DNA of 64,000 nucleotides from Planctomycetota bacterium (GCA_020639295.1 JACKGY010000004.1:62001-126000), one strand, 5' to 3'; shown: positions 36,831 to 47,070, counted from the stretch's first letter. Translations and numbers: made by a program. Notes: generated by a model not told the origin, from the letters alone.

Positions 36831-39571
36831 TCGGCCGCGCGGATCTGCTGCGCCTCCTCGTCGCCGGCTACTCCGATGATGCGATCATCGGCGCGATGGG
36901 AGTCCTCGGCGCCGCCTTGCGTTCGCGACCGGAAGCGACGACCACGACGACCGTGAATCCGACCGGCCCGGAGCCGTCGCGGGGGCCGGGCAAGGTCGTC
37001 CTGGCCGAACCTCCGGTGACCTTCTCGTTCCGGCCGATCCCGGTCTGGGCTCAGGCTGAGCGCCGTCAGCTGGCCCCGGTTCCGATCCGGAAGGAAGGCA
37101 GCGGCCAGGAATCCGAGGAGAAGCTCGATCGGCGCGACGAACCGCGCCCGATCGTCGATCGCCTGCCGCGGCCCGTCCTCAGTCGCGGGGCGCTGGCTCG
37201 GAAGATCGATCGCCTGCTTGCCCGCCCCGAGGTCGGGGCGAGAGTCGACCTCGCGGCACTCACCAATCTCCTGGCGCGGCGTGTAGTGCCCGAGCGCTTG
37301 CCCCGGCGGCGGCGCCGTCGATTGCCGCGTGAACTCGCCCTGGTCCTGGACCGCCGGCAGCACCTGGTTCCGATCACGGCCGACCAGGATCGACTGCGAG
37401 GGGAGTTGCGGTCGCGCTGGGGGGGCTCCCGTCTCCACGTCCACGAACTCTTCGCCCGGGCCGATCTCGCCAGGGTCGCCGGGAAGATCGGTCACACCGC
37501 GGCGCTCGTCATCTCCGACCTCGACCTCGATCGCGCCCGGGCGACCGTCGACGCCTCGTGGCGCGGCTTCCTGGCCTCGACCGCGCGTCGCTCGGCGCAT
37601 CTCGCCCTCCTGAGCCCACGCCCCGTCCCCGGGAGCGAACGGACCAAGCTGCCCCGCGGCCTGGCGGTCGAGACCTGGGACCGGGCCCGGATCGCGCCTC
37701 TCGAGCCGATGAAGGAACCGGCGGCCATGGTCCTGCGGCTCCTGTCCCTCGCCACCTCCGTCGAACCGGCGCTGCTCCGGGCCACGCGCCTGCTGCTCGG
37801 GGCGGAAGGAGCGAGCCTGGCGGATGAACTCGACGTCTGGGCGGCCTTCGCCCGTCCGAATCGCTTCGGAGCCACACTCGACCTCGCGGAACGGCGGCGT
37901 CGGCGCGCCGAACTCGAAGCCGTGCTCGCCGGGCCGGAGCGCGAGCTTCTCCATCGGGTCATACCCGGGTTTCTCGACCTTCTCGTCGCCTTCCACGGCC
38001 AGGGGTCGCCCTTCGTCCTGCGCGAGGAGCTGCTGCAGGCCATCGCCATCCTGCCGGAAGAACTGACCCGGTCGCTCGACGCATCGGCCGACTGGGCCTC
38101 CTTCAGACGGTTGGCGGCCAGCGTCGACGGGCTGACTCCCGAACTCCGTGCGGCCTTCCGGGCCTGGCTGGAGAAGGTGGCCGTTCGGGCGCCGCGCCAG
38201 TTCCTCGATCACCCGGAGGCCCACGCCAGCTTCCACGAGGCTCGTCGACGTCTCGATCTTCAGGACGAAGACGCGAGCCTCACGGCAATCGATGTCGTGC
38301 TCCTTGCCGGCACCCGCTTCGCCCTGCTGCCGGCTGGCGAGGCGCCAGCCGCGAACGTCCTTGGCCGCCTGGGCCTGGGTCACGCCATGCTCGCCCTCGG
38401 CGGCGCCAGCCACGACGGCACATCGCGAGCCCGTCCTGGCGCGACGATCGACCTGGCGGACGATCGGGACTCCTTCTCGATCCAGAGCGACCAGGAGCGA
38501 CTCGCCTTCCGGCGGCTCGTCCGCCCGGAATGGTGCTCGGCCTTCGGCCGCGGACGAGACGGCCGTCCCTTCCTCGAGGTCGGTCCGAGCGAGGAACGCA
38601 TCCGGTTCATCTGGCAGGAAGATGGCGAGCGGCTCGACGCCGACACCACCGTCGGGGGCTGGCGGGTCGAGCCCGGTTCCCTTCCGGCTGGTGTCGTCCG
38701 CGCGGGCCTCGATGCCCACGGGGCCTGGATCGAGATCGCGCCTCGGGGGGTCGGTTGCCGGCTGCGCTGGATACCCCCGGGCCGCTTCCTCATGGGTTCC
38801 CCGGTCACGGAAGCGGGGCGCTTCCATGACGAAGAGCAACACGAGGAGGAGATCGGGCGCGGCTTCTGGCTCGGCGCCACCCCGGTCACCCAGGCCTTCT
38901 TCGAGTCGATCATGGCGCAGAACCCGAGCCGGTTTCGTTCTCCGGAACGGCCGGTCGAGTCCCTGAGCTGGAACGAGGCCGCCGCCTTCATCGAGCGCAC
39001 CAGTGCCTTGGTGCCGGCGCTCGCGCTCCGCCTCCCGACCGAAGTCGAATGGGAATACGCCTGCCGCGCCGGCACGACCACGGCCACCTACGCCGGTGAC
39101 CTCGAGATCCTCGGCGAGCGCAACGCGCCCCGGCTCGATGCCATCGCCTGGTATGGCGGCAACAGCGGCGTCGGCTGGGACCTCGAAGAGGGCCACGACT
39201 CGAGCGCTTGGCCGGAGAAGCAGTTCCCGCACCAGCGCGCCGGGACCAGGCCGGTCGGCTTGAAGAAGGCGAACGCCTGGGGCCTGCAGGACATGCTTGG
39301 AAACGTCTGGGAGTGGTGCGCGGACCTCGAGATGGGCACAAAGGCGGGGCGGGTCTTCCGTGGTGGCTCCTGGTATGGACGATTTCGCAACCTACGGGCG
39401 GCGACGCGCCACGCGCTCGTCGTTGATGGTCGTGATTCCTCCCTCGGTCTCCGCATCGCTCGAGGTTCTTCTGACTTCCGTTCCAGGCCCGCGGGCGAGT
39501 CTGTCTCCGGAGGCCAGCTCGGAGAGCCCAGGCCGAAGGAGGCGCGGCGAGCCCGGAAGAAGAAGCAATGA
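36815..39571 (+). CDS. MoxR-partner protein with C-terminal FGE/SUMF1 domain
   Basis: 918 residues, GTG start overlapping the MoxR stop. The N-terminal 120 residues are low-complexity. A middle part (about 130-300) reads 'LALVLDRRQHLVPITADQDRL' and 'ALVISDLDLDRARATVDASW', resembling SAV_2336-type MoxR partners and possibly a degenerate vWA fold without the DxSxS metal site. A helical region (about 300-560) follows. The C-terminal domain (about 645-880) is FGE/SUMF1-like: 'LRWIPPGRFLMGSPVTEAG', 'LPTEVEWEYACRAGTT', 'GLQDMLGNVWEWC', 'RVFRGGSWYG', 'LGLRIAR'. It ends in a basic tail 'KEARRARKKKQ'. This looks like a sensor/scaffold whose C-lectin-like FGE domain recognises a ligand; the family link is from memory. 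Confidence 0.8.
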   Translation: MPGSLIGRADLLRLLVAGYSDDAIIGAMGVLGAALRSRPEATTTTTVNPTGPEPSRGPGKVVLAEPPVTFSFRPIPVWAQAERRQLAPVPIRKEGSGQESEEKLDRRDEPRPIVDRLPRPVLSRGALARKIDRLLARPEVGARVDLAALTNLLARRVVPERLPRRRRRRLPRELALVLDRRQHLVPITADQDRLRGELRSRWGGSRLHVHELFARADLARVAGKIGHTAALVISDLDLDRARATVDASWRGFLASTARRSAHLALLSPRPVPGSERTKLPRGLAVETWDRARIAPLEPMKEPAAMVLRLLSLATSVEPALLRATRLLLGAEGASLADELDVWAAFARPNRFGATLDLAERRRRRAELEAVLAGPERELLHRVIPGFLDLLVAFHGQGSPFVLREELLQAIAILPEELTRSLDASADWASFRRLAASVDGLTPELRAAFRAWLEKVAVRAPRQFLDHPEAHASFHEARRRLDLQDEDASLTAIDVVLLAGTRFALLPAGEAPAANVLGRLGLGHAMLALGGASHDGTSRARPGATIDLADDRDSFSIQSDQERLAFRRLVRPEWCSAFGRGRDGRPFLEVGPSEERIRFIWQEDGERLDADTTVGGWRVEPGSLPAGVVRAGLDAHGAWIEIAPRGVGCRLRWIPPGRFLMGSPVTEAGRFHDEEQHEEEIGRGFWLGATPVTQAFFESIMAQNPSRFRSPERPVESLSWNEAAAFIERTSALVPALALRLPTEVEWEYACRAGTTTATYAGDLEILGERNAPRLDAIAWYGGNSGVGWDLEEGHDSSAWPEKQFPHQRAGTRPVGLKKANAWGLQDMLGNVWEWCADLEMGTKAGRVFRGGSWYGRFRNLRAATRHALVVDGRDSSLGLRIARGSSDFRSRPAGESVSGGQLGEPRPKEARRARKKKQ

Positions 39572-39684
39572 GGTACCAGCTCTTCGCGATTCGGACCCTC
39601 GGCGGCGGGCCGATGTGGATGGCCATTACGGTCCGGGGCTCTGTCGCGCCCGAACTCGGGTCCGGCCGGAGGCGGACTTACTGA
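39568..39684 (+). CDS. short coupled ORF (38 aa), uncertain
   Basis: Begins with an ATG overlapping the previous stop (ATGA) and ends one base before the next gene's ATG, so it exactly fills the gap between two operon genes. The product (MRYQLFAIRTLGGGPMWMAI, then a basic Gly/Arg-rich end) matches nothing known to me. It may be a real micro-protein, a translational relay between the two FGE genes, or chance. Confidence 0.35.
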   Translation: MRYQLFAIRTLGGGPMWMAITVRGSVAPELGSGRRRTY

Positions 39685-39685
39685 C

Positions 39686-40546
39686 ATGAACGAGGAACTG
39701 CGCGAGCATCCGTTCGAGGATGGTCGCGTCCCTTCTTGGGCGACGGCGATCGGCGAAGACGCTCAGGGTGTCTTCGTCGAGATCGCGCCCGCGGATGTCG
39801 GCTACCGGCTGCGCTGGATTCCCCCGGGCCGCTTCCTGATGGGCTCTCCGGCCACCGAGGCGGGGCGCTGGCGTGGCGAACGACAGCACGAGGAGCAGAT
39901 CGAGCGCGGCTTCTGGCTCGGTGCCACCCCGGTCACCCAGGCCTTCTTCGAGTCGATCATGGCGACGAACCCGAGCCGGTTCAGTTCTCCTGAGCGACCG
40001 GTCGAGTCCCTGAGCTGGAACGATGCCATGATCTTCATCGAACGGACCAACGCGCTGGTGAGAGGACTTGATCTCCGTTTTCCGACCGAGATCGAGTGGG
40101 AGTACGCCTGCCGCGCCGGAACGACGACGGCGACCTATGCCGGAGACCTCGAGATCCTTGGCGAACGCGACGCCCCGCGGCTCGATGCCATCGCCTGGTA
40201 CGGCGGCAATAGCGGCGTCGGCTGGGACCTCGAACGTGGCACCGATTCGCGTGGTTGGTTGGGAAAGCAATTCCAGCACGAGCGCGCTGGCACGCGGTCG
40301 GTCGGCTTGAAGAAGGCGAACGCCTGGGGCCTGCAGGACATGCTCGGCAATGTCTGGGAGTGGTGCGAGAACCCTGCGAAAGGTGGGAAGGCAAGTCGGG
40401 TCTTCCGTGGTGGCTCCTGGAATGGGCTTGCTCGTTTCCTGCGGGCCGCTTGTCGCAACTGGCACAGTGCCGTCGATCGCTACGATGTACTGGGGCTCCG
40501 CCTCGCAGGAACTCAGGTCGGGCCGGTCGCCCGCTATCCGTCATGA
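39686..40546 (+). CDS. stand-alone FGE/SUMF1-domain protein, copy 1
   Basis: 286 residues, essentially one FGE/SUMF1 domain: 'LRWIPPGRFLMGSPATEAG', 'GFWLGATPVTQAFFESIM', 'PVESLSWNDA', 'FPTEIEWEYACRAGTT', 'GLQDMLGNVWEWC', 'FRGGSWNG', 'LGLRLAG'. It is close to the FGE end of the upstream large protein and to the next gene up to 'LQDMLGNV', then differs. The formylglycine-forming Cys pair of true FGE is not evident (one Cys in 'LRAACRN'), so ligand binding is more likely than catalysis. It overlaps the next start by ATGA. Confidence 0.88.
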   Translation: MNEELREHPFEDGRVPSWATAIGEDAQGVFVEIAPADVGYRLRWIPPGRFLMGSPATEAGRWRGERQHEEQIERGFWLGATPVTQAFFESIMATNPSRFSSPERPVESLSWNDAMIFIERTNALVRGLDLRFPTEIEWEYACRAGTTTATYAGDLEILGERDAPRLDAIAWYGGNSGVGWDLERGTDSRGWLGKQFQHERAGTRSVGLKKANAWGLQDMLGNVWEWCENPAKGGKASRVFRGGSWNGLARFLRAACRNWHSAVDRYDVLGLRLAGTQVGPVARYPS

Positions 40547-41466
40547 CGCGGGACGAAGGAGCACACCCCCTCGAGGATGGTCGCGTCCCGCCTTGGGCGA
40601 CGGCGATCGGCGAGGATGCGAAAGGTGTGTTCGTCGAGATCGCGCCCGCGGGTGTCGGCTACCGGTTGCGCTGGATCCCCCCGGGCCGCTTCCTCATGGG
40701 TTCCCCGGCCACGGAAGCGGGGCGCTTCCGTGATGAAGAGCAACACGAGGAGCAGATCGAGCGCGGCTTCTGGCTCGGCGCCACCCCGGTCACCCAGGCC
40801 TTCTTCGAATCGATCATGGCGCAGAACCCGAGCCGGTTCCGCTCGCCGGAACGGCCGGTCGAGTCCCTGAGCTGGAACGAGGCCATGGCCTTCATCGAGC
40901 GCGCCAACGCCCTGGTGCCGAGGCTCGCGCTCCGCCTCCCGACCGAGGTCGAATGGGAATACGCCTGCCGCGCCGGCACGACCTCGGCCACCTACGCCGG
41001 CGATCTCGAGATCCTCGGGCAGAACAACGCTCCCGGGCTCGACGCCATCGCCTGGTACGGCGGCAACAGCGGGGTCGGCTGGGACCTCGAGCAGGGCTAC
41101 GATTCGAGCGGCTGGCGGGAGACGCAGTTCCCGCACCAGCGTGCCGGGGCCAGGCCGGTCGGCCTGAAGAAGGCGAACGCCTGGGGCCTGCAGGACATGC
41201 TGGGCAACGTGTTGGAATGTTGCTCCGATTCCGTCGCGGATTACCCGTGGCGGCGGGTCATCCGTGGTGGTTCCTGGTTCGGGAGCGTCCGCAGTCTTCG
41301 GGCTGCCGCTCGAAACACGTACGCCAGGAGTGACGCTACCGTGGGTATGGGGCTCCGCCTTGCCCGAGGTCCTGAGCTCCAGGAAGGAGAGCCCCGAGGC
41401 AGCGCGGCCGCGCGGAGCCGGCCGGGCTCCGAGGGGCGACCGGGGTCGGGACCGGAGGAAGGGTGA
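40543..41466 (+). CDS. stand-alone FGE/SUMF1-domain protein, copy 2
   Basis: 307 residues; the ATG overlaps the previous stop. Same domain as its neighbour ('GRFLMGSPATEAGRF', 'LPTEVEWEYACRAGTT', 'LQDMLGNV'), but after that 'LECCSDSVADYPWRRVIRGG' replaces the WEWC consensus, and the stretch after 'RGGSWFG' is largely unlike the other two copies until 'GLRLARG'. The tail 'PRGSAAARSRPGSEGRPG' is low-complexity. Last gene of the operon. Probably an alternative recognition module used with the MoxR/protease core; inferred from context. Confidence 0.88.
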   Translation: MTRDEGAHPLEDGRVPPWATAIGEDAKGVFVEIAPAGVGYRLRWIPPGRFLMGSPATEAGRFRDEEQHEEQIERGFWLGATPVTQAFFESIMAQNPSRFRSPERPVESLSWNEAMAFIERANALVPRLALRLPTEVEWEYACRAGTTSATYAGDLEILGQNNAPGLDAIAWYGGNSGVGWDLEQGYDSSGWRETQFPHQRAGARPVGLKKANAWGLQDMLGNVLECCSDSVADYPWRRVIRGGSWFGSVRSLRAAARNTYARSDATVGMGLRLARGPELQEGEPRGSAAARSRPGSEGRPGSGPEEG

Positions 41467-41800
41467 CGGGTCGCGACCGGCGCCTCGCCGTCGGTCGCGA
41501 CCACCGGAGTACCTCGAAGTCCAGACCCGAGGGGCCGTCGGAGCGATCCGCTGAGTCCGTGTCGGTCCGGATTCGCCGTGCCCGGCCCGACCGGTGGAGG
41601 CGCTGGCTTGGGCGGGGGATCGCACCCAGGTCCACCGGGGTGATCGAGACAAAAGCCCGCAGGGGAAGGGCGAGATTGGCCTTGAAGGCCGGCAATCCGC
41701 TCTTTTGTCCCCTGGCCGGCGGCTGGAACGCGGCTTGCTTCGGCGGAGGCATCAGCGCTCGTCGATGGCCGACGGGCCTGGGTTCTCGGAGGAATCGACC
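41467..41800. other. intergenic region containing a foldable element
   Basis: 334 bases between the FGE operon and the phosphoribosyltransferase gene, no credible coding. The segment 41648-41709 can close an 8-bp stem GACAAAAG / CTTTTGTC around two smaller hairpins (GCCC/GGGC at 41655-41671; GATTG/CAATC at 41674-41697), a possible three-way junction. Confidence 0.45.
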
Positions 41801-42472
41801 ATGATTCCCGGACCGCGGGGCGGCTTTCTCGATCGACGTGAAGCGGGGCGAAGTCTGGCCAGGGAGATGGCCGGGCTCGAACTCGTGGACCCGGTCGTGG
41901 TCGCCTTGCTGCGCGGTGGCGCCGTGATCGGCTACGAGATCGCCCACGAGATCGGCGCGCCCCTCTACGTCCTGCGCGTGCGCAAGATCCGCGCCCCCGG
42001 ACAACCCGAACTCGCGCTCGGCGCGGTCGTGGGTTCGGAGGGCGGTGAACTGGTGCTCAACGACGACCTGGTGCGCGCACTCGGCGTCAGCGAGAAGCGC
42101 CTGATGCAGGCCATCGCCGAGGCGCGGGCCGAGAACGAGGTGCGCCGCCGCATCTACTCCGACTACGACACGCCCTTCGATCTGAGCGGTCGCAGCGTCA
42201 TCGTCGCCGACGACGGCGTCGCCACCGGCGCCACCTTCATCGCCGCCGTGCGGGCCCTGCGGGCCCGTCAGGCCAAGAAGATCGTGGCCGCGCTTCCGGT
42301 CGCGCCACCGGAGACCGCGCGCCGCATCTGCGCCCTCTGCGACGACTGTCGCGTCCTGGTCCGGCCGCGCGGCTTCTCCTCGGTCGGCGCCTACTACGGC
42401 TCCTTCCGCGCCGTGGAGGACGACGAGGCCCTGCAGCTCCTCGCCCTGCGTCGCCAGGAACTGGTGATCTGA
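41801..42472 (+). CDS. phosphoribosyltransferase-family protein
   Basis: 223 residues; the ATG follows GGAGGA at seven bases. The type-I PRTase fold is shown by 'VDPVVVALLRGGAVIGYEIAHEI' (early strand-helix), the PRPP-binding loop 'SVIVADDGVATGATFIAAV' and 'KKIVAALPVAPPETA'. Such stand-alone PRTases with an 'RGGFLDRREAGRSLA' start are widespread and annotated only as phosphoribosyltransferase; nucleobase substrate is unknown. No purine or pyrimidine pathway genes are adjacent. Confidence 0.9.
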   Translation: MIPGPRGGFLDRREAGRSLAREMAGLELVDPVVVALLRGGAVIGYEIAHEIGAPLYVLRVRKIRAPGQPELALGAVVGSEGGELVLNDDLVRALGVSEKRLMQAIAEARAENEVRRRIYSDYDTPFDLSGRSVIVADDGVATGATFIAAVRALRARQAKKIVAALPVAPPETARRICALCDDCRVLVRPRGFSSVGAYYGSFRAVEDDEALQLLALRRQELVI

Positions 42473-42678
42473 GGCCACGCCGGCATCTCGAGATGGTATC
42501 GATCCGCGATCAGGCCACCGTTCCCTCGGTGGTGATGGTCCGTCCGGACCCGGAGGCAAGGCGTCGGCGCCGGAATGCGCGTCGCGCCGACGGATCAGGG
42601 AACGCGATCCTCGGCGCGGCGCCGCCGGCGACGCGAGCTTGATCGCCCGCGCGATCCGGCGCCGCCGACGGCCGCGCG

Positions 42679-42957
42679 TCAGCCGTACCAGGCCGGTTCG
42701 TCCGGCGGCGGCGCGGGGAAGTCCGGTGGTGTCCCGGGGCCCGGGCCGGGTTCCGGGTCGATCTCGGGGCGCTCCGGTCGCGGTCCCTCGGGCTCCGGCA
42801 GCTCCGGAGTCCCGGGACCGGGACCCGGACGCGGTTCGGCTGGCGTCTCGTCGGGACGTTGCGGCGCGTCGGGCTCGCCCGGCGCGGGCTTCTCGGGCGG
42901 ACGTTCCGGCGGGATCTCCGGATCGGGCTCCGGAGGTTCCGGTTCCTTGGCGCTCAC
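42679..42957 (-). CDS. Pro/Glu-rich low-complexity small protein
   Basis: 92 residues; GTG start preceded by GGGAGGAG, 15 bases after the stop of the upstream secreted protein on the same strand. The sequence is almost entirely Pro, Glu, Gly, Asp and Arg, with repeated 'PGPGPGTP' blocks, and ends 'DEPAWYG'. No signal peptide. Low-complexity composition can mimic coding in GC-rich DNA; the good ribosome-binding site and operon spacing argue for a real gene. Perhaps a disordered linker or surface-exposed peptide. Confidence 0.5.
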   Translation of the reverse strand: MSAKEPEPPEPDPEIPPERPPEKPAPGEPDAPQRPDETPAEPRPGPGPGTPELPEPEGPRPERPEIDPEPGPGPGTPPDFPAPPPDEPAWYG

Positions 42958-42972
42958 GGCTCTCCTCCCGGT

Positions 42973-43599
42973 TCAGCTGCTGCGGCGGATCTCGATCGAA
43001 CGGATCGACTTCCGGTCGAGCAGGTGCAGATCGCTCGCGGTCCTGATCCGCAACTTGAAGTCACGCAGCTTGCCCTGGTGGCGATCTCCCGAGCCGAGAC
43101 GGACGCGGTCGACGCTGCCCAGGCTGATGATCTCGACCCGGCTCAGCGGGAACTCGACCAGACCCGTCCGGGTCTCGAGCCGCAGGGTCAGGTCTTCGAC
43201 CTTGCCGACGAGCCGGCTGCCGTCGGCGAGCACCAGCTCGGTCGCGATGCCGGTCGGCACCTGGGACGGCCGTGGGGGCGGAGTCACCACGATGCTCCGC
43301 AGGCTCGAGCGGGGCAGGACGAGGACCTCGTCGCCGCGGACGAGCAGAAGCTCTTCGAGGGTGACATGCCCCATGACAACCGAGCCGTCGCGCAGAACCA
43401 CGTGGTCGTGGTCGCCGAAGCAGATCCTCTCGATCTCGTCGAGGGGAAGGCACTGCGGTCCGGAGATGGTCAGGATGGCGATCTCCGGCAGCGTGATCCG
43501 ACCCACGAGGATCTGACCGTCGGTCCGGGTGATCTCGACCTGCGTGTCGAGGGCGGGGGAGGTGAGAGCGAGGAACAGGCTCAGCAACAGACTGATCAT
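42973..43599 (-). CDS. secreted small beta-repeat protein
   Basis: 208 residues; the ATG follows AGGAGGACC. A short signal peptide (MISLLLSLFLALTSPA) is followed by about three repeats of a compact beta unit of the form 'V-x-x-x-D-G-x-x-L-x-G-x-[IV]' ('VEITRTDGQILVGRITL', 'HVVLRDGSVVMGHVTL', 'ELVLADGSRLVGKVEDL'), each ending in a hydrophobic-Ile strand. It looks like an exported beta-barrel or sandwich protein of planctomycete type. Function is unknown. It leads a two-gene unit with the Pro-rich protein. Confidence 0.75.
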   Translation of the reverse strand: MISLLLSLFLALTSPALDTQVEITRTDGQILVGRITLPEIAILTISGPQCLPLDEIERICFGDHDHVVLRDGSVVMGHVTLEELLLVRGDEVLVLPRSSLRSIVVTPPPRPSQVPTGIATELVLADGSRLVGKVEDLTLRLETRTGLVEFPLSRVEIISLGSVDRVRLGSGDRHQGKLRDFKLRIRTASDLHLLDRKSIRSIEIRRSS

Positions 43600-43832
43600 G
43601 GCTGGTCCTCCTGTTCGAGGCCAGGATCCAGCCGCAAACGACGTGCCCGCGCTCCCGGCCTCGTCGTCTCGCCGGGGCTCCGGAAGCCGTGATCGGAAGC
43701 GCGGGCCTCGCCGACGATCAGACCGATGCCGACCGCGCGGCGGGCCTCCCGAGGGCGTGGCGAAGTTCCGCGCGGAGAAGAACCGGCGATCGATGGCCTG
43801 CCGGCCGTCGATCGGCCCTGACCTCTCGCCGA

Positions 43833-43857
43833 GGCCCCGGAGCCGGGCTCCGGGGCC
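43833..43857 (-). terminator. hairpin terminator downstream of hutU
   Basis: A perfect 11-bp inverted repeat GGCCCCGGAGC / GCTCCGGGGCC with a 3-base loop, 30 bases beyond the hutU stop. Confidence 0.7.
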
Positions 43858-43887
43858 ATCCGTGTCGGGTCGCGAGGAGGCGAGGCT

Positions 43888-45543
<1,656 letters not shown>

Positions 45544-45546
45544 GAT

Positions 45547-47070
45547 TCAGCTCAACTCGGGTACGGCCTTCCTCACGGCGTCGAGGAGACGGCCATCGTC
45601 CATCAGCTTGCGCACGACGTCGACGTCGCGCTTCAGGTAACGGTCCTTGGTCAGCGGCGGCAGGTCGTGGCCGATCAGCTCGACCGCGGCGGCGACGCCC
45701 CGGCCCGGCGCCAGACCCTTGCCGAGGCCCAGCGCCTGGTAGGCGGCCATGATCTCGATCGCCAGCACGTTGGTCGTGTTCTCGGCCACGGCCATGAGCT
45801 TGCGGGCGGCGATCGGCGCCATGCTGACATGGTCCTCCTTGTTGGCGGAGGTCGGGATGCTGTCGACGCTGGCCGGGTGCGCCAGGGCCTTGTTCTCGCT
45901 GACCAGCGCGGCGGCGGTCACCTGGGCGATCATGAAGCCCGAGTTCAGGCCCGGGTCCTGGGCCAGGAAGGGCGGCAGGCCGGAGAGGTCGGGATTGACC
46001 AGGTTCTCGAGCCGGCGCTCGCTGATGCTGGCCAGTTCGGCGCAGGCGGCGCAGGCGTAGTCGAAGGGGATCGCCAGCGGCTCGGCGTGGAAGTTGCCGG
46101 CCGAGATGACCTCGCTCTCCTCGGGGAAGATGAGCGGGTTGTCGGTGACCGCGTTGATCTCGCGCTGGAGCACCTCACCGAGGTGGCGGAGCGCGTCGCG
46201 CACCGCGCCGTGGACCTGGGGCACGCAGCGCAGCGAGTACTGGTCCTGCACCTTCCCGCAGTCGGCGTGGCTGGGCAGGATCTCGCTGCCCACCATCAGG
46301 GCGCGCACGTTGGCGGCGACCTCGGCGTGGCCGGGATGGGGGCGCAGCCGGTGGACGCGCTCGTCGAAGGGCCGGATCGAGCCCTCGAGGGCCTCCAGGG
46401 TCATCGCGCAGGCGAGGTCGGCGGTGCCGAGCAGGCGCTGGACCCTGAGCCAGGCGACGGTGCCGATCGCGGCCGAGATCTGGGTGCCGTTGATCAGCGC
46501 GAGGCCCTCCTTGGCCTCGAGTTCGAGCGGCAGGAGCCCGAGGGTCTCGAGCGCCTCGGCCGCCGACATGCGCTGGCCTTCGAGGGTCGCCTCACCCTCG
46601 CCGATCAGGAGGCAGGCCATGTGGGCGAGGGGGGCGAGGTCGCCGCTCGCGCCCACCGAGCCCTGGCTCGGGATCACCGGGAGGCAGTCGTCGTTGAGCA
46701 GGCCGAGCAGCCGCTCGACGATCACCGGGCGGACGCCGCTGTGCCCGAAGGCGAGGGCGTTGGCGCGCAGGAGCATCGCCAGGCGGACGACGGCTCGCTC
46801 GAGCGGCGGCCCGACGCCGACGGCGTGGGAGACGATCAGGTTGCGCTGCAGCTCCTGGAGGCGGTCGGCGTCGATCCGGGTGTTGGCGAGCTTGCCGAAG
46901 CCGGTGTTGATGCCGTAGACGACCTGGCCGCGGTCGAGGATCTCGGTCACGGTCCGGCGGGCTCGCTCGAGATTCCGTCGGGCCTGGGGGCCGAGCTCGA
47001 CGATCGGAGGTGCGTCGCCGAGGAAGACCTCCAGCGAGCGGAGGTCGATGGGATTGCCGTCGATTCTCAT
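45547..47070 (-). CDS. hutH: histidine ammonia-lyase
   Basis: 507 residues. It removes ammonia from L-histidine to give urocanate. The MIO cofactor-forming triad Ala141-Ser142-Gly143 is present in 'GSVGASGDLAPLAH', and 'YGINTGFGKL', 'KEGLALINGTQ', 'QDQYSLRC' and 'NPL' active-site segments are intact. The start 'MRIDGNPIDLRSLE' is chosen as the natural N terminus; the frame stays open far upstream but only as a shadow of the opposite strand. First gene of hutH-hutU. No adjacent hut regulator is seen. Confidence 0.97.
   Translation of the reverse strand: MRIDGNPIDLRSLEVFLGDAPPIVELGPQARRNLERARRTVTEILDRGQVVYGINTGFGKLANTRIDADRLQELQRNLIVSHAVGVGPPLERAVVRLAMLLRANALAFGHSGVRPVIVERLLGLLNDDCLPVIPSQGSVGASGDLAPLAHMACLLIGEGEATLEGQRMSAAEALETLGLLPLELEAKEGLALINGTQISAAIGTVAWLRVQRLLGTADLACAMTLEALEGSIRPFDERVHRLRPHPGHAEVAANVRALMVGSEILPSHADCGKVQDQYSLRCVPQVHGAVRDALRHLGEVLQREINAVTDNPLIFPEESEVISAGNFHAEPLAIPFDYACAACAELASISERRLENLVNPDLSGLPPFLAQDPGLNSGFMIAQVTAAALVSENKALAHPASVDSIPTSANKEDHVSMAPIAARKLMAVAENTTNVLAIEIMAAYQALGLGKGLAPGRGVAAAVELIGHDLPPLTKDRYLKRDVDVVRKLMDDGRLLDAVRKAVPELS

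Noticed and set aside
41648..41709. Integron attC site
   Set aside because: Foldable, but lacks the AAC/GTT core-site triplets and there is no integron integrase.
41715..41800. Template repeat for a diversity-generating retroelement (a short CTGGAA...CTTGCT similarity to the FGE tail)
   Set aside because: The match is short and out of register, and no reverse transcriptase gene is present in the window.
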